Assembly: GCA_030831965.1 (NCBI GenBank)
Contig: JAURJZ010000060.1
Coordinates: 1-64,000, forward strand
Origin: Verrucomicrobiota bacterium
Lineage (GTDB): Bacteria; Verrucomicrobiota; Verrucomicrobiia; Opitutales; UBA953
DNA: 64,000 nucleotides
Direction of reading: 5' to 3'
Shown: piece by piece, positions 55,251-62,942 of the stretch
How positions within the stretch are numbered: position 1 is the first letter of the stretch
How the letters are laid out: every line of letters begins with the position of its first letter
Program-made: the position numbers and the translations under genes
Notes under the pieces: generated by a model
Seen by the model: the letters and a program-made list of their open reading frames with translations, nothing else
Databases searched by the model: none
What the model was told of the DNA's origin: nothing

Positions 55251-56558
55251 ATGCCCCGCAAGCCCAACCCCTCCCTTTCCCGCCGGTCGTTCCTGGGCAA
55301 GGCGGCCCTCCTCGGCGCCGGCCTGACCATCGTCCCGCGGCACGTCCTCGGGCGCGGCTACATCCCCCCCAGCGAGACCCTCAACCACGTCCTGGTCGGC
55401 TGCGGCGGCATCTCCGGCGAGCACCTCGCGCAGACCCGGGGCTCGGAGCACCGGTGGCTCGCCTGCGCCGACCCCGACGACAACCACGCCGCCAACCGCG
55501 CCGGCCAGATCGAGAAGGCCCAGGGACGGCGCCCCAGGACCGTCCGCGACTTCCGCGAGGTCATCGGCCTGGCCGACGCCGACATCGTCCACGTCTGCAC
55601 CCCTCCCCACTGGCACGGCTTCATCGCCGCCGCCGCCGCCCGACTCGGCAAGGCCGTCTGGTGCGAGAAACCCCTGACCCGCACCATCGGCGAGGGTCTC
55701 GCCCTGGTCGACGTCGTCGAGAGGGCCGGCGTGCCCTTCCGGGTCAACACCTGGTTCCGCCTCAACTCCACCGGCTACTACGGCGTCGGGCCCGCCCGCG
55801 AGATTCGCCGCATTGTCGCCAGCGGCGTCCTCGGCGGCCCCCTCACCATGCGCGTCGCCTCCGGCGCCGGCGGCATCCAATGGAAGGCCAACCTTTGGGT
55901 CGGGAAGACCAACCTCGAGCCCCAGCCCGTGCCCAAGCACCTCGATTGGGACCTCTATTGCGGGCCCTCGCCCCTCATCCCCTACCACCCCCATCGCGCC
56001 CACGGGTCCTTCCGGGGCTACTGGAACTTCGACCAAGGCGGGCTGGGCGACATGGGCCAGCACTTCCTCGACCCCGCCCAGTACTTCCTCGGCAAAGACG
56101 GCGAGTATCCCGTCTCCGCCGAGGCCGACGCGCCCTCGCAGGACGCGCTCGCCTGCGGCGCCTGGAAGACCGTCACCCTGATGTACCGCGACGGCACCAA
56201 GCTCATCCTCGAGTCCGAGCTTTGCCCCGGCCACGGCACCCGCCCCTTCATCGAGGGCCCCAACGGCAAGCTCTGGCCCAACCTTCGCACCGACCCCGTC
56301 CACCTCGCCGCCAAGGCCCGGGAGTTCCCCCTGCCCGAGCGCCAGGAGGACGACTTCCATCGCGCCGTCCGCGAGCGACGTCCCTTCGGCTACGGCGCGC
56401 GCGAGGCCCATCACAGCTGCACCGTGGTCAATCTCGCCGCCCTGTCCGTGCGGCTCGGCCGCAAGGTCACGCTCGCCGAGGACGCCCGCGCCATCGTGGG
56501 CGACGCCCAGGCCCAGCGCCTCCACTCGCCGGAGTTCCGCGCCCCCTGGCGCATCTGA
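55251..56558 (+). CDS. Tat-exported Gfo/Idh/MocA-family oxidoreductase
   Basis: A 435-residue NAD(P)-dependent dehydrogenase-like protein. It has a twin-arginine signal (SLSRRSFLGKAALLGAGL, Arg 11-12), so it is probably exported folded with its cofactor. The Rossmann part follows (NHVLVGCGGISGEHLAQT), then the family motif VHVCTPPHWHGFIAAAAARLGKAVWCEKPLTRT (split: VCTPPHWHGF, GKAVWCEKPLT) and the C-terminal domain with WNFDQGGLGDMGQHFLDP. Such secreted members are common in Planctomycetes/Verrucomicrobia with sugar-degradation genes; the substrate here is unknown. Its stop overlaps the next gene's ATG by one base. Confidence 0.9.
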   Translation: MPRKPNPSLSRRSFLGKAALLGAGLTIVPRHVLGRGYIPPSETLNHVLVGCGGISGEHLAQTRGSEHRWLACADPDDNHAANRAGQIEKAQGRRPRTVRDFREVIGLADADIVHVCTPPHWHGFIAAAAARLGKAVWCEKPLTRTIGEGLALVDVVERAGVPFRVNTWFRLNSTGYYGVGPAREIRRIVASGVLGGPLTMRVASGAGGIQWKANLWVGKTNLEPQPVPKHLDWDLYCGPSPLIPYHPHRAHGSFRGYWNFDQGGLGDMGQHFLDPAQYFLGKDGEYPVSAEADAPSQDALACGAWKTVTLMYRDGTKLILESELCPGHGTRPFIEGPNGKLWPNLRTDPVHLAAKAREFPLPERQEDDFHRAVRERRPFGYGAREAHHSCTVVNLAALSVRLGRKVTLAEDARAIVGDAQAQRLHSPEFRAPWRI

Positions 56559-57172
56559 TGACGGCGCGCCGCGAGTTCACCCTCCTCGCCGCGGGCGCCG
56601 TCGCCCTGGCCGTCCTCGCCGCGCTCGGCTGCAAGGACCTGCCCACCTGGGCGCTGGAGTCCTCGCCTGTCTTCCTCGGCGCCGCCCTCGCGCCCTTCCT
56701 GCCCGCGCCCTCGCGCCTGGTCGGCCGCCTGCTCTTCGCCCACGCCCTCATCCTCATCGTGGGCTCCCATTGGACCTACGCCGAGGTGCCCCTGGGCGAC
56801 TGGGTCCGCGACCGGCTCGGCCTGCTCCGCAACCCCTACGACCGCCTCGGCCATCTCTTCCAAGGCCTCGTCCCCGCGCTCCTTTTCCGGGAGGTCCTCC
56901 TGCGCGGCTCCCTCGTCGCCAACGCGCGCTTCGCCGGGTGGCTTGCGGCGGCTTGCGCCCTCGCCTTCAGCGCGGTCTATGAGCTCATCGAGTGGGGTGT
57001 CGCCGTCGCCATCGGCCAATCCGCCAACGCCTTCCTCGGGACCCAGGGCGACCCGTGGGACACCCAGGCCGACATGGGGTGCGCCCTTCTTGCCGCCGTG
57101 GCCGCCGTGACCCTTCTCGCCCGCTCGCACGACCGCTCGCTCGCCGCCCTTGCCCCATCCCCAACCGCCTGA
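56558..57172 (+). CDS. DUF2238 (YjdF-type) membrane protein
   Basis: A 204-residue polytopic membrane protein with about six helices. Motifs of the DUF2238/YjdF family are seen: HWTYAEVPLGDWVRDRLGL, RNPYDRLGHLFQGLVPALLFREVLLR (split: NPYDRLGHLFQG), SAVYELIEWGVAVA and GTQGDPWDTQADMGCALLAA. The function of the family is not known. The start is fixed by the TGATG overlap with the preceding oxidoreductase gene; the same frame continues upstream only as a shadow of that gene. Confidence 0.85.
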   Translation: MTARREFTLLAAGAVALAVLAALGCKDLPTWALESSPVFLGAALAPFLPAPSRLVGRLLFAHALILIVGSHWTYAEVPLGDWVRDRLGLLRNPYDRLGHLFQGLVPALLFREVLLRGSLVANARFAGWLAAACALAFSAVYELIEWGVAVAIGQSANAFLGTQGDPWDTQADMGCALLAAVAAVTLLARSHDRSLAALAPSPTA

Positions 57173-57183
57173 CCCCGCCTCCC

Positions 57184-58074
57184 ATGCGACTGATCCTCCT
57201 CGTCCTCGCGCTCCTGGTGCCGCTTGCCTCGCAGGCCCAGGCGTCGCCGCCCTCGCGCGAGAGCCTCGCCGCCCTCCTCGAGGCCTTCGACAAGGCCGAG
57301 GGTCGCCGCGCCAGGGAGCTCGAGGCCATCCATCTCGCCACCCTCGCGCTCGGAGCAGCCGAGCGCGCCCCGGGCGCCCTCGCCGCCTGGTGGTTCCCCG
57401 AGCTTCGCCGCCGCGCCGAGGCCGCCCAGCATCCCGAGGTGAGGTTCACCCTCGAGGCCCAGCTCAGGCTCGATCCCTCGGCGGCGACCGTGTCGCCGCT
57501 CGCCCCCGAGCCCGTCAAGGCCGTCCCCTACGCCCCCGGCCAGGGCGACCTGGCCGCGGTGGTCGACTCCCTTCGCTCCATTGAGCTTGGTCAGAAGCCC
57601 GCCCTCGCCCCCGCCCAGGTGATCGCCCTCGCCAAGGGTCCCGACGGCGAGCTTGCCACCCGCGCGCTCTACCTCCTGCGCCGGATGAACCCCGAGCTCG
57701 CCGCTCCCCTCCTCTGGGAGAAGCTGGCCGACGCCAAGCGCCGCTCGGATGTCCTGGCCATCGAGGAGGAGCTTCTCCGCCTTCCGATCGCCGCCCTCCC
57801 CAGGGGCTTTGTCGCCAAGGCTCCCGAGGGATGGTCCCGCGGCGCGCGCGCGGCCTGGCTTCGCGTCGCCGCCTCCCGGCCTTCCCTCAAGGTCGACAAG
57901 GAAACGGTCTTCGGCCTGCTCAAGGGGCCGGCCGACGAGCTAACCGAGGCCGCCTGGGACGCCGTTCCGCGCGTTTTCTCCGCCGCCGACCGCGCGCGTC
58001 TCGCCCCGGCCAGCGAGGGCCTCTCCGAGCGCCTGGCGCCGCGCGCCAAGCAGGCGCTCGAGGCGCTGCGCTGA
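57184..58074 (+). CDS. Unknown exported alpha-helical protein
   Basis: A 296-residue protein with a signal peptide (LILLVLALLVPLASQAQA). The mature part is almost entirely helical, in repeated ~30-residue helical hairpins such as GELATRALYLLRRMNPELAAPLLWEKL and DELTEAAWDAVPRVFSAADRARLAP, which suggests HEAT-like repeats. No catalytic motif is seen. It is 11 bp after the DUF2238 gene and 42 bp before aroK. Probable location: periplasm; function unknown. Confidence 0.7.
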   Translation: MRLILLVLALLVPLASQAQASPPSRESLAALLEAFDKAEGRRARELEAIHLATLALGAAERAPGALAAWWFPELRRRAEAAQHPEVRFTLEAQLRLDPSAATVSPLAPEPVKAVPYAPGQGDLAAVVDSLRSIELGQKPALAPAQVIALAKGPDGELATRALYLLRRMNPELAAPLLWEKLADAKRRSDVLAIEEELLRLPIAALPRGFVAKAPEGWSRGARAAWLRVAASRPSLKVDKETVFGLLKGPADELTEAAWDAVPRVFSAADRARLAPASEGLSERLAPRAKQALEALR

Positions 58075-58116
58075 CGGACGGCTTGCGCCCGGGCCAGGCC
58101 GGGCCTTGGATGCCGA

Positions 58117-58665
58117 ATGGCCGAGTCCTCCCAGCCCAACCTGCTCCTCGTGGGCTTCATGGGCACGGGCAAGTCGACCCTCGGGCGCCTGCTCGCCCGC
58201 CGCTGGGGCCGCCCCTTTGTCGACACCGACGAGGTGGTTGAGCGTCTCGCCGGCAAGACCATCCCGGAGATCTTCGCCCAGGACGGCGAGCCCGCCTTCC
58301 GCGCCCTCGAGCGCCAGGTCGTCGAGTCCCACCTTCCGTCCTCCGGCGCCGTCATCGCCTGCGGCGGCGGCCTCGTCGTCCCCGAGGGCATGGGCGCGCT
58401 CGTCGCCGCCAAGGGCGTGGTCGTGACCCTCTTCGCCTCCGCCGAGTCGATCCTCCGCCGAACCGAGAAGCGCGGCCACCGGCCCCTCCTCGAGGGTCCC
58501 GACCCCGAGACCCGCATCCGCGAGCTCCTCGCCTCGCGCGAGAAGGCCTACCTCGCCTGCGGCATTGCCGTGTTCACCGACGGGCGGACCCTCCAGCAGA
58601 TGGTCGACGCGGTCGAGCGCATCTACCGCCGCGAAGCTCCCTCCTTCAGGCCCGCCCAGGGCTGA
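58117..58665 (+). CDS. aroK: Shikimate kinase
   Basis: A 182-residue kinase that phosphorylates shikimate at O3, a step of chorismate synthesis. Walker A is GFMGTGKST (residues 13-21). The shikimate-binding DTDEVVERLAGKTIPEIFAQDGEPAFRALE (split: DTDEVVERLAGKTIPEIF, EPAFRALE), the ACGGGLVV motif, and the lid Arg residues in RTEKRGHRPLL are present. Length matches the family. It overlaps the end of aat on the opposite strand by 20 bp. Together with aroF at 61360 it represents scattered aromatic-pathway genes. Confidence 0.93.
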   Translation: MAESSQPNLLLVGFMGTGKSTLGRLLARRWGRPFVDTDEVVERLAGKTIPEIFAQDGEPAFRALERQVVESHLPSSGAVIACGGGLVVPEGMGALVAAKGVVVTLFASAESILRRTEKRGHRPLLEGPDPETRIRELLASREKAYLACGIAVFTDGRTLQQMVDAVERIYRREAPSFRPAQG

Positions 58666-59323
58666 GCGGCCACAGGCCGGGCAGGGGCCTGGCGTCCCTC
58701 AGCGCCTCAACCGCGTCCAGGAAGTCGTCCCGGCGCGTCAGGACCGCGCCGAGGGACATCAGGTGGGGGGTTGGCGCCTGGCAGTCGACCAACGGCACCC
58801 CGTGCTCCCGCAGCCGCGCCACCAGGCTGGCGAAGGCCACCTTGGACGCGTCCGTGACCAGGTGGAACATCGACTCGCCGCAGAAAAGCCGCCCGACCTG
58901 CATCCCGTAGAGCCCTCCCACCAGGATGCCTCCCCGCCTCACCTCCACGCTGTGGGCGTGGCCCCGACGGTGCAGCTCGCCGTAGGCTTGCTGGAATTCC
59001 GGCGTGATCCACGTTCCCGCCTGCCCGGGTCGCGCCGCCCTCGCGCAGGCCGCCACGACCGAGGGGAAGTCCTGGTCCACGCTCACCTCCCAGCCGGGCT
59101 TTCGCAGGGTCCGGGCCAATCCCCGCGGCGGCTGCCAATCCTTCGTCAGCAGCACGCAGCGAGGGTCGGGCGACCACCAGGTCGGTCCCTGCGGCCCCGT
59201 CTCCCAGGGGAAAACGCCGCTGCGGTAGGCCCGGATCAGGCGCTCGGGGGAGAGGTCGCCCCCCGTGCCGAGGGGCCGACGTCGGGGCCCCGCGCGGGGG
59301 TCGCCAAGGTCCCACGGCTCCAT
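58646..59323 (-). CDS. aat: Leucyl/phenylalanyl-tRNA--protein transferase
   Basis: A 225-residue enzyme (from ATG 59323) that adds Leu or Phe from tRNA to proteins starting with Arg or Lys, the entry step of the bacterial N-degron pathway. Family motifs are LIRAYRSGVFPWE, PTWWSPDPRCVL, WITPEFQQAYGELHRRGHAHSVE, LVGGLYGMQVGRLFCGESMF, and ASKVAFASLVARLREHGVPLVDCQ (split: SKVAFASLVARL, PLVDCQ). The frame runs 14 codons further upstream, but the conserved part begins after MEPWDLG, which is preceded by a GGGGGG-type ribosome-binding site. It lies 38 bp downstream of the small HTH gene. Confidence 0.88.
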   Translation of the reverse strand: MEPWDLGDPRAGPRRRPLGTGGDLSPERLIRAYRSGVFPWETGPQGPTWWSPDPRCVLLTKDWQPPRGLARTLRKPGWEVSVDQDFPSVVAACARAARPGQAGTWITPEFQQAYGELHRRGHAHSVEVRRGGILVGGLYGMQVGRLFCGESMFHLVTDASKVAFASLVARLREHGVPLVDCQAPTPHLMSLGAVLTRRDDFLDAVEALRDARPLPGLWPLSPGRA

Positions 59324-59361
59324 CCCCCCATCCTGCGCGGAAGGGGGGATGGGGCAAGCGG

Positions 59362-59694
59362 TCACTTGGTGATGTTGTAGACCGAGGGGATCGAGACCCC
59401 GAGCTCGGTCGCGATCTCGCGCACGGACAGCCCCTTCTGGCGCATGGTCGCGGCGCGGCGGCGCATGGTCTCGTCGATGACGGCGCGGCGGCGGGCCGGG
59501 CGGGTCATCAGGCGGAGGAGCCGGCGGGCGAGCTCCTGCTTCGAGAGACGGTCGATCTCCTTGGTCAGCTTGGAGCTCTGCCGCTTATGGGCTTCCTCCC
59601 ACTTCTCGGAGGCAAGGTCGCGGGCCTGCGCGAGGGCGGCGCGGACATAGGCGTCCTTGGTGGGGTATTCGGAGGGGTCGAGTTCGATGCGCAT
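59362..59694 (-). CDS. Small helix-turn-helix DNA-binding protein
   Basis: A 110-residue protein. It has an N-terminal acidic section, a long charged middle helix (LASEKWEEAHKRQSSKLTKEIDRLSKQELARRLLRL) and a C-terminal HTH, RRAATMRQKGLSVREIATELGVSIPSVYNITK, of the Hin-recombinase/Mor-like type, where SVREIATELGVSIPSVYNI forms the two helices. The protein ends right after the HTH, so the recognition helix is at its C-terminus. The start at 59694 begins after a non-conserved 15-residue extension. The leader is unusually AT-rich. Likely a transcription regulator or architectural DNA-binding protein, but its targets are unknown. Confidence 0.7.
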   Translation of the reverse strand: MRIELDPSEYPTKDAYVRAALAQARDLASEKWEEAHKRQSSKLTKEIDRLSKQELARRLLRLMTRPARRRAVIDETMRRRAATMRQKGLSVREIATELGVSIPSVYNITK

Positions 59695-59760
59695 GGCGGT
59701 GTTATGTGAAAAATGAGTTAAAAAATATCTACAACGCAAAAATAATAGTTACTTAACCTC
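59695..59760 (-). promoter_or_regulatory. AT-rich leader of the HTH gene
   Basis: 59701-59760 is 75% A+T (45 of 60 bases) in a window that is otherwise very GC-rich. It contains GTTAAGTAAC, an imperfect palindrome, near 59745-59756, and a T-run (ATATTTTTTAAC). This is promoter-like for the HTH gene and could hold an operator for that protein; no clean -35/-10 pair was found. Confidence 0.5.
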
Positions 59761-59784
59761 AGTACCCCCCAAAGGGCGGAAAGT

Positions 59785-60765
59785 TCAGGTTTTGCTCCAT
59801 TCGAGCATCCGTCGCAGCGGAATCTCGGCCTTTGCCCTGATTTCCTCGTCCAGCGCGATTTCCGGCCCCTCGTTCGCCAGGCAATCCCTGAGCTTCCGAA
59901 GGGTGTTCAGCTTCATGTAGCGGCACTCGTTGCAGGCGCACCGGTCCGTCGGGGCGGCCACGAAGGTCTTGCCGGGCACCTCCCGGCGCAGCCGGTGAAT
60001 CATGCCCGACTCGGTCGTGACGATCAGCGTGTCGGCTTGTTGGCGCCTGGCCCAGGCCACCATCAGCTCGGTGCTGCAGACCTCGTCGGCGAGGGCGCGC
60101 ACGGCCTCGGTGCACTCGGGGTGGGCCACCACGGGCGCTCCCGGATGGAGGGCCTTGGCGCGGAGCAGGGCGGTGGGGGTGAACTGGACGTGGGCGTAGC
60201 AGCTTCCTGGCCAGAGCCGGAGCTTGCGGCCGGTGCGTTCGGCGACCCATTGGCCGAGGTTCTGGTCGGGCACGAAGAGGATCTCCCGGTCGGCGGGGAT
60301 GCGCCCGACGATCCGGCTGGCGTTGCCGCTGGTGCAGATGACGTCCGACAGCGCCTTCACCGCGGCCGAGCAGTTGATGTAGGCCACCACCGCCATGCCG
60401 GGGTTCTCCGCCTTGGCCTTGGCCAGGCGCTCGGCCGGGCAGCTGTCGGCGAGCGAGCAGCCCGCCTCGAGGTCGGGCAGGAGCACGCGCTTCGCCGGAT
60501 TCACGATCTTGGCCGTCTCCGCCATGAAGTGCACGCCGCAGAAGACGATGGTCGAGGCCGAGACCTCGGCCGCCTTGTAGGCGAGGCCGAGCGAGTCGCC
60601 GACGAAGTCGGCCACCCCCTGGATGTCCTCGCACTGGTAGTTGTGCGCGAGGATCACGGCATCCTTGGCCTTCTTCAGGGCGAGCACCTCCCGCTGGAGG
60701 TCGGAGAGGGGCGTCGGGCCCGCGAGGGGCGGGAAGACCGTGGGGTTCGGGGGCGCGAGGGGCAT
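59785..60765 (-). CDS. nadA: Quinolinate synthase
   Basis: A 326-residue enzyme that condenses iminoaspartate with dihydroxyacetone phosphate to quinolinate, the precursor of NAD. It needs a [4Fe-4S] cluster. Seen are LKKAKDAVILAHNYQCEDIQGVADFVGDSL (split: DAVILAHNYQ, VADFVGDSL), VFCGVHFMAETAKIV, LPDLEAGCSLADSCP, YINCSAAVKALSDVICTSGN, PDQNLGQWVAERTG, SGMIHRL and the Cys-rich CACNECRYMKLNTL. Three conserved Cys (CxLAD, IC, CxECRYM) are the cluster ligands. Start: ATG 60765, 5 bp after the Fur-type gene's stop; the open frame upstream is a shadow of that gene. Confidence 0.95.
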   Translation of the reverse strand: MPLAPPNPTVFPPLAGPTPLSDLQREVLALKKAKDAVILAHNYQCEDIQGVADFVGDSLGLAYKAAEVSASTIVFCGVHFMAETAKIVNPAKRVLLPDLEAGCSLADSCPAERLAKAKAENPGMAVVAYINCSAAVKALSDVICTSGNASRIVGRIPADREILFVPDQNLGQWVAERTGRKLRLWPGSCYAHVQFTPTALLRAKALHPGAPVVAHPECTEAVRALADEVCSTELMVAWARRQQADTLIVTTESGMIHRLRREVPGKTFVAAPTDRCACNECRYMKLNTLRKLRDCLANEGPEIALDEEIRAKAEIPLRRMLEWSKT

Positions 60766-60770
60766 GGGGT

Positions 60771-61247
60771 TCAGGCGCGCGCCTCCCTTTTCTGGCAGTC
60801 CGCGCAGATGGCGTTGACCTGCAGGCGCTGCGAGACCGGACGCATTCCGTGCTTGGCCGCCACCGCCTTGCCGTACCATTCCATGAAGGGCGCCTCCACC
60901 GGGATGATTGTCTCGCAGCGCTCGCAGATCAGCTGCGCGCGGAAGCTGGCGCCGCCGCTCTCGGTCAGGTAGTAGGTGTGGTCGCGGCCGACGTCGACCT
61001 CGCGCACGGCCCCGCATCCCACGAGCAGGGGCAGGGTCCGGTAGACGGTCGCCCGTGACACCGTGTCGTCGATCTGGCGCGCCTTGCGGAGGAGCTCGTC
61101 CGCCGTGTAGTGCCCGGCCAGCCCGCGCGCCGCCTCGTAGACCGCCATGCGCTGCCGGGTTCCCCTGAGGCCCTGCTGGGCGATGTAGGCGCGGAATGCC
61201 TCCGCCCGGTCGGGCTCCCTCGCGACGGCTGACGGCTTGCCTTTCAT
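60771..61247 (-). CDS. Atypical Fur-family transcription regulator
   Basis: A 158-residue Fur-type protein. The winged-helix part reads GLRGTRQRMAVYEAARGLAGHYTADELLRKARQIDDTVSRATVYRTLPLL (split: GHYTADELL, TVSRATVYRTL). Both structural-zinc pairs are present (CERC 108-111, CADC 148-151), and His46 and His133 match conserved positions. However, the HHDH/HxH segment that precedes the first CxxC in Fur, Zur and PerR is here ASFRAQ, so the usual regulatory metal site is lost or changed. It is 5 bp upstream of nadA, hence probably co-transcribed. A GAGACA direct repeat lies just upstream. Confidence 0.85.
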   Translation of the reverse strand: MKGKPSAVAREPDRAEAFRAYIAQQGLRGTRQRMAVYEAARGLAGHYTADELLRKARQIDDTVSRATVYRTLPLLVGCGAVREVDVGRDHTYYLTESGGASFRAQLICERCETIIPVEAPFMEWYGKAVAAKHGMRPVSQRLQVNAICADCQKREARA

Positions 61248-61254
61248 GTCAGTT

Positions 61255-61271
61255 GAGACACAATCGAGACA
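61255..61271 (-). promoter_or_regulatory. GAGACA direct repeat upstream of the Fur-type gene
   Basis: GAGACA occurs at 61255-61260 and 61266-61271 with an 11-bp period, one helical turn. It lies 8-24 bp before the start codon of the Fur-family gene and could be an operator for it or for another regulator. It does not look like a canonical inverted-repeat Fur box. Confidence 0.35.
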
Positions 61272-61359
61272 GGCTGGGATGCCGTCAACACCTACCCGCG
61301 CGCCGGGTTCCTGCGTTGACTCGCCCCCCCTCGCCGCCTTGCCTCAACCCTTTTCCCCG

Positions 61360-62433
61360 ATGTTCCAAAACACGGACGACCTTCGGATCCGGAGCCGGCA
61401 GCCGCTGGCTCCCCCCAGGGTCGTGCTCGCGGAGGTCCCCGCGACCGAGCGCGCCAGCGAGGTCGTCGCCGCCTCCCGGCGCGAGATTTCCAGGGTCTTG
61501 CAGGGGCAGGACGACCGCCTCCTCGTGGTGGTCGGCCCTTGCTCCATCCACGACCCCGAGGCCGCCTCGGAGTACGCCGACAAGCTCCTGGCCGAGGCCC
61601 GCCGCCACGCCGCCGACCTCCTCGTCGTCATGCGGGTCTACTTCGAGAAGCCCCGCACGACCGTCGGCTGGAAGGGCCTGATCAACGACCCCGCCCTCGA
61701 CGGCTCCTTCGCCATCAACGACGGCGTCCGCCTCGCCCGCCGGGTGCTCCTCGGCATCGCCGACCGCGGGCTGCCCACCGCGACGGAGTTCCTCGACCCC
61801 ATCACGCCCCAGTACCTCGCCGACCTCGTCTCCTACGGCGCCATCGGCGCCCGCACCACCGAGAGCCAGATCCACCGCGAGCTCGCCTCCGGGCTCTCCA
61901 TGCCGGTCGGCTTCAAGAACGGCACCGACGGCTCGGTCCAGGTCGCGGTCGACGCCTGCCTCTCGGCGCGCTCCTCGCATTGGTTCCCCTCCGTCACCAA
62001 GGACGGCGAGGTCGCCGTCTTCCAGACCGCCGGCAATCCCGACGCCCATGTCATCCTCCGCGGCGGCTCGCGCACCGGCCCCAACTACGGTCCGGAGCAC
62101 GTCGCCGACGCCGTCGCCCGCCTCGCCAAGGCCGGCCTGCCCCCGCGCCTCGTGCTCGACTGCTCCCACGGCAACAGCTCCAAGGACCACCGCCGCCAGC
62201 CGGCCGTGGCCGCCGAGATCGCCGCCCAGGTCGCCGCCGGATCGACCGCCGTCGCCGGCCTCATGATCGAGAGCCACCTCGCCGAGGGTCGCCAGGATTG
62301 GCAGGGCAGGGCGGCCTCGCGCCGCGGCGTCAGCATCACCGACGCCTGCATCAGCTTCGAGCAGACCGTCCCCGTCCTCGACGGGCTCGCCGCCGCCGCG
62401 CGCGCCCGCCGCGCCGCGCCCGTCGCCCGCTGA
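61360..62433 (+). CDS. aroF: 3-deoxy-7-phosphoheptulonate (DAHP) synthase, class I
   Basis: A 357-residue enzyme condensing PEP with erythrose-4-phosphate, the first step of aromatic synthesis. It is of the AroF/G/H type: LLVVVGPCSIHDPEAASEYA, VYFEKPRTTVGWKGLINDP (split: YFEKPRTTVGWKGL), TEFLDPITPQYLADLVSYGAIGARTTESQIHRELASGLSMPVGFKNGTDG (split: IGARTTESQ, PVGFKNGTDG), ILRGG and DCSHGNSSKDH. The isozyme type (Phe-, Tyr- or Trp-sensitive) cannot be told, so the symbol is generic. ATG at 61360 was chosen as the family start; the frame is open 123 bp further. It is 7 bp upstream of the Lrp-type gene. Confidence 0.93.
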   Translation: MFQNTDDLRIRSRQPLAPPRVVLAEVPATERASEVVAASRREISRVLQGQDDRLLVVVGPCSIHDPEAASEYADKLLAEARRHAADLLVVMRVYFEKPRTTVGWKGLINDPALDGSFAINDGVRLARRVLLGIADRGLPTATEFLDPITPQYLADLVSYGAIGARTTESQIHRELASGLSMPVGFKNGTDGSVQVAVDACLSARSSHWFPSVTKDGEVAVFQTAGNPDAHVILRGGSRTGPNYGPEHVADAVARLAKAGLPPRLVLDCSHGNSSKDHRRQPAVAAEIAAQVAAGSTAVAGLMIESHLAEGRQDWQGRAASRRGVSITDACISFEQTVPVLDGLAAAARARRAAPVAR

Positions 62434-62440
62434 CCTTCCC

Positions 62441-62923
62441 ATGAACCCCGTGCTCAAGCTCCTCCTCGAGGGCGAGACCCTCGACACCGCCCAGATGGGC
62501 AAGATCCTCGGGCTCGGCCCCGACGCGGTCGCCCGCGAGCTCGACCAGCTCCGCCGCGACGGCGTCCTCCTCGGCCTGCGCCCCGTGCTTAATCCCGCCT
62601 GGGAGGCCGAGCGCCGCGTCCGCGCCGTGATCGAGATCAAGGTCCGCCCCGAGGGGCGCGGCGGGTTCGACGGCCTGGCCGAGCGCATCAGCGCCTTCGA
62701 GCAGGTCGAGAGCTGCCACCTGATGTCCGGCGGCTACGACCTCCTGGTCGTCGTCGCCGCCGACAGCCTCTACAAGGTGGCCAGCTTCGTCCACGAGCGC
62801 CTCGCCCGCATCGAGGGCGTCCAGGGCACCTCCACCCACTTCATCCTCCGGGCCTACAAGAAGGACGGCTTCGTCGTGGGCGACCAGGGCGCCGACCGGG
62901 ACAAGCCCGCGGTCAGCGCCTGA
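62441..62923 (+). CDS. Lrp/AsnC-family transcription regulator
   Basis: A 160-residue regulator. It has an N-terminal winged HTH (LLLEGETLDTAQMGKILGLGPDAVARELDQLRRDGVLLGLRPVLNP) and a RAM/ligand-binding domain (RVRAVIEIKVRPEGRGGFDGLAERI, VESCHLMSGGYDLLVVVAADSLYKVASFVHERLARIEGVQGTSTHFIL, split for reading). It is followed by an aminotransferase gene 19 bp later, an arrangement also seen for the Bacillus yugG-yugH pair. It probably senses an amino acid and controls the neighbouring aminotransferase and perhaps the DAHP synthase. Confidence 0.9.
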   Translation: MNPVLKLLLEGETLDTAQMGKILGLGPDAVARELDQLRRDGVLLGLRPVLNPAWEAERRVRAVIEIKVRPEGRGGFDGLAERISAFEQVESCHLMSGGYDLLVVVAADSLYKVASFVHERLARIEGVQGTSTHFILRAYKKDGFVVGDQGADRDKPAVSA

Positions 62924-62942
62924 GCCCCCGCCCCGCCCGCCC

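Noticed and set aside
61249-61275. Region before the Fur-type gene as a classical Fur box
   Set aside because: The elements are direct, not inverted, repeats and share little with GATAATGATAATCATTATC-type sites.
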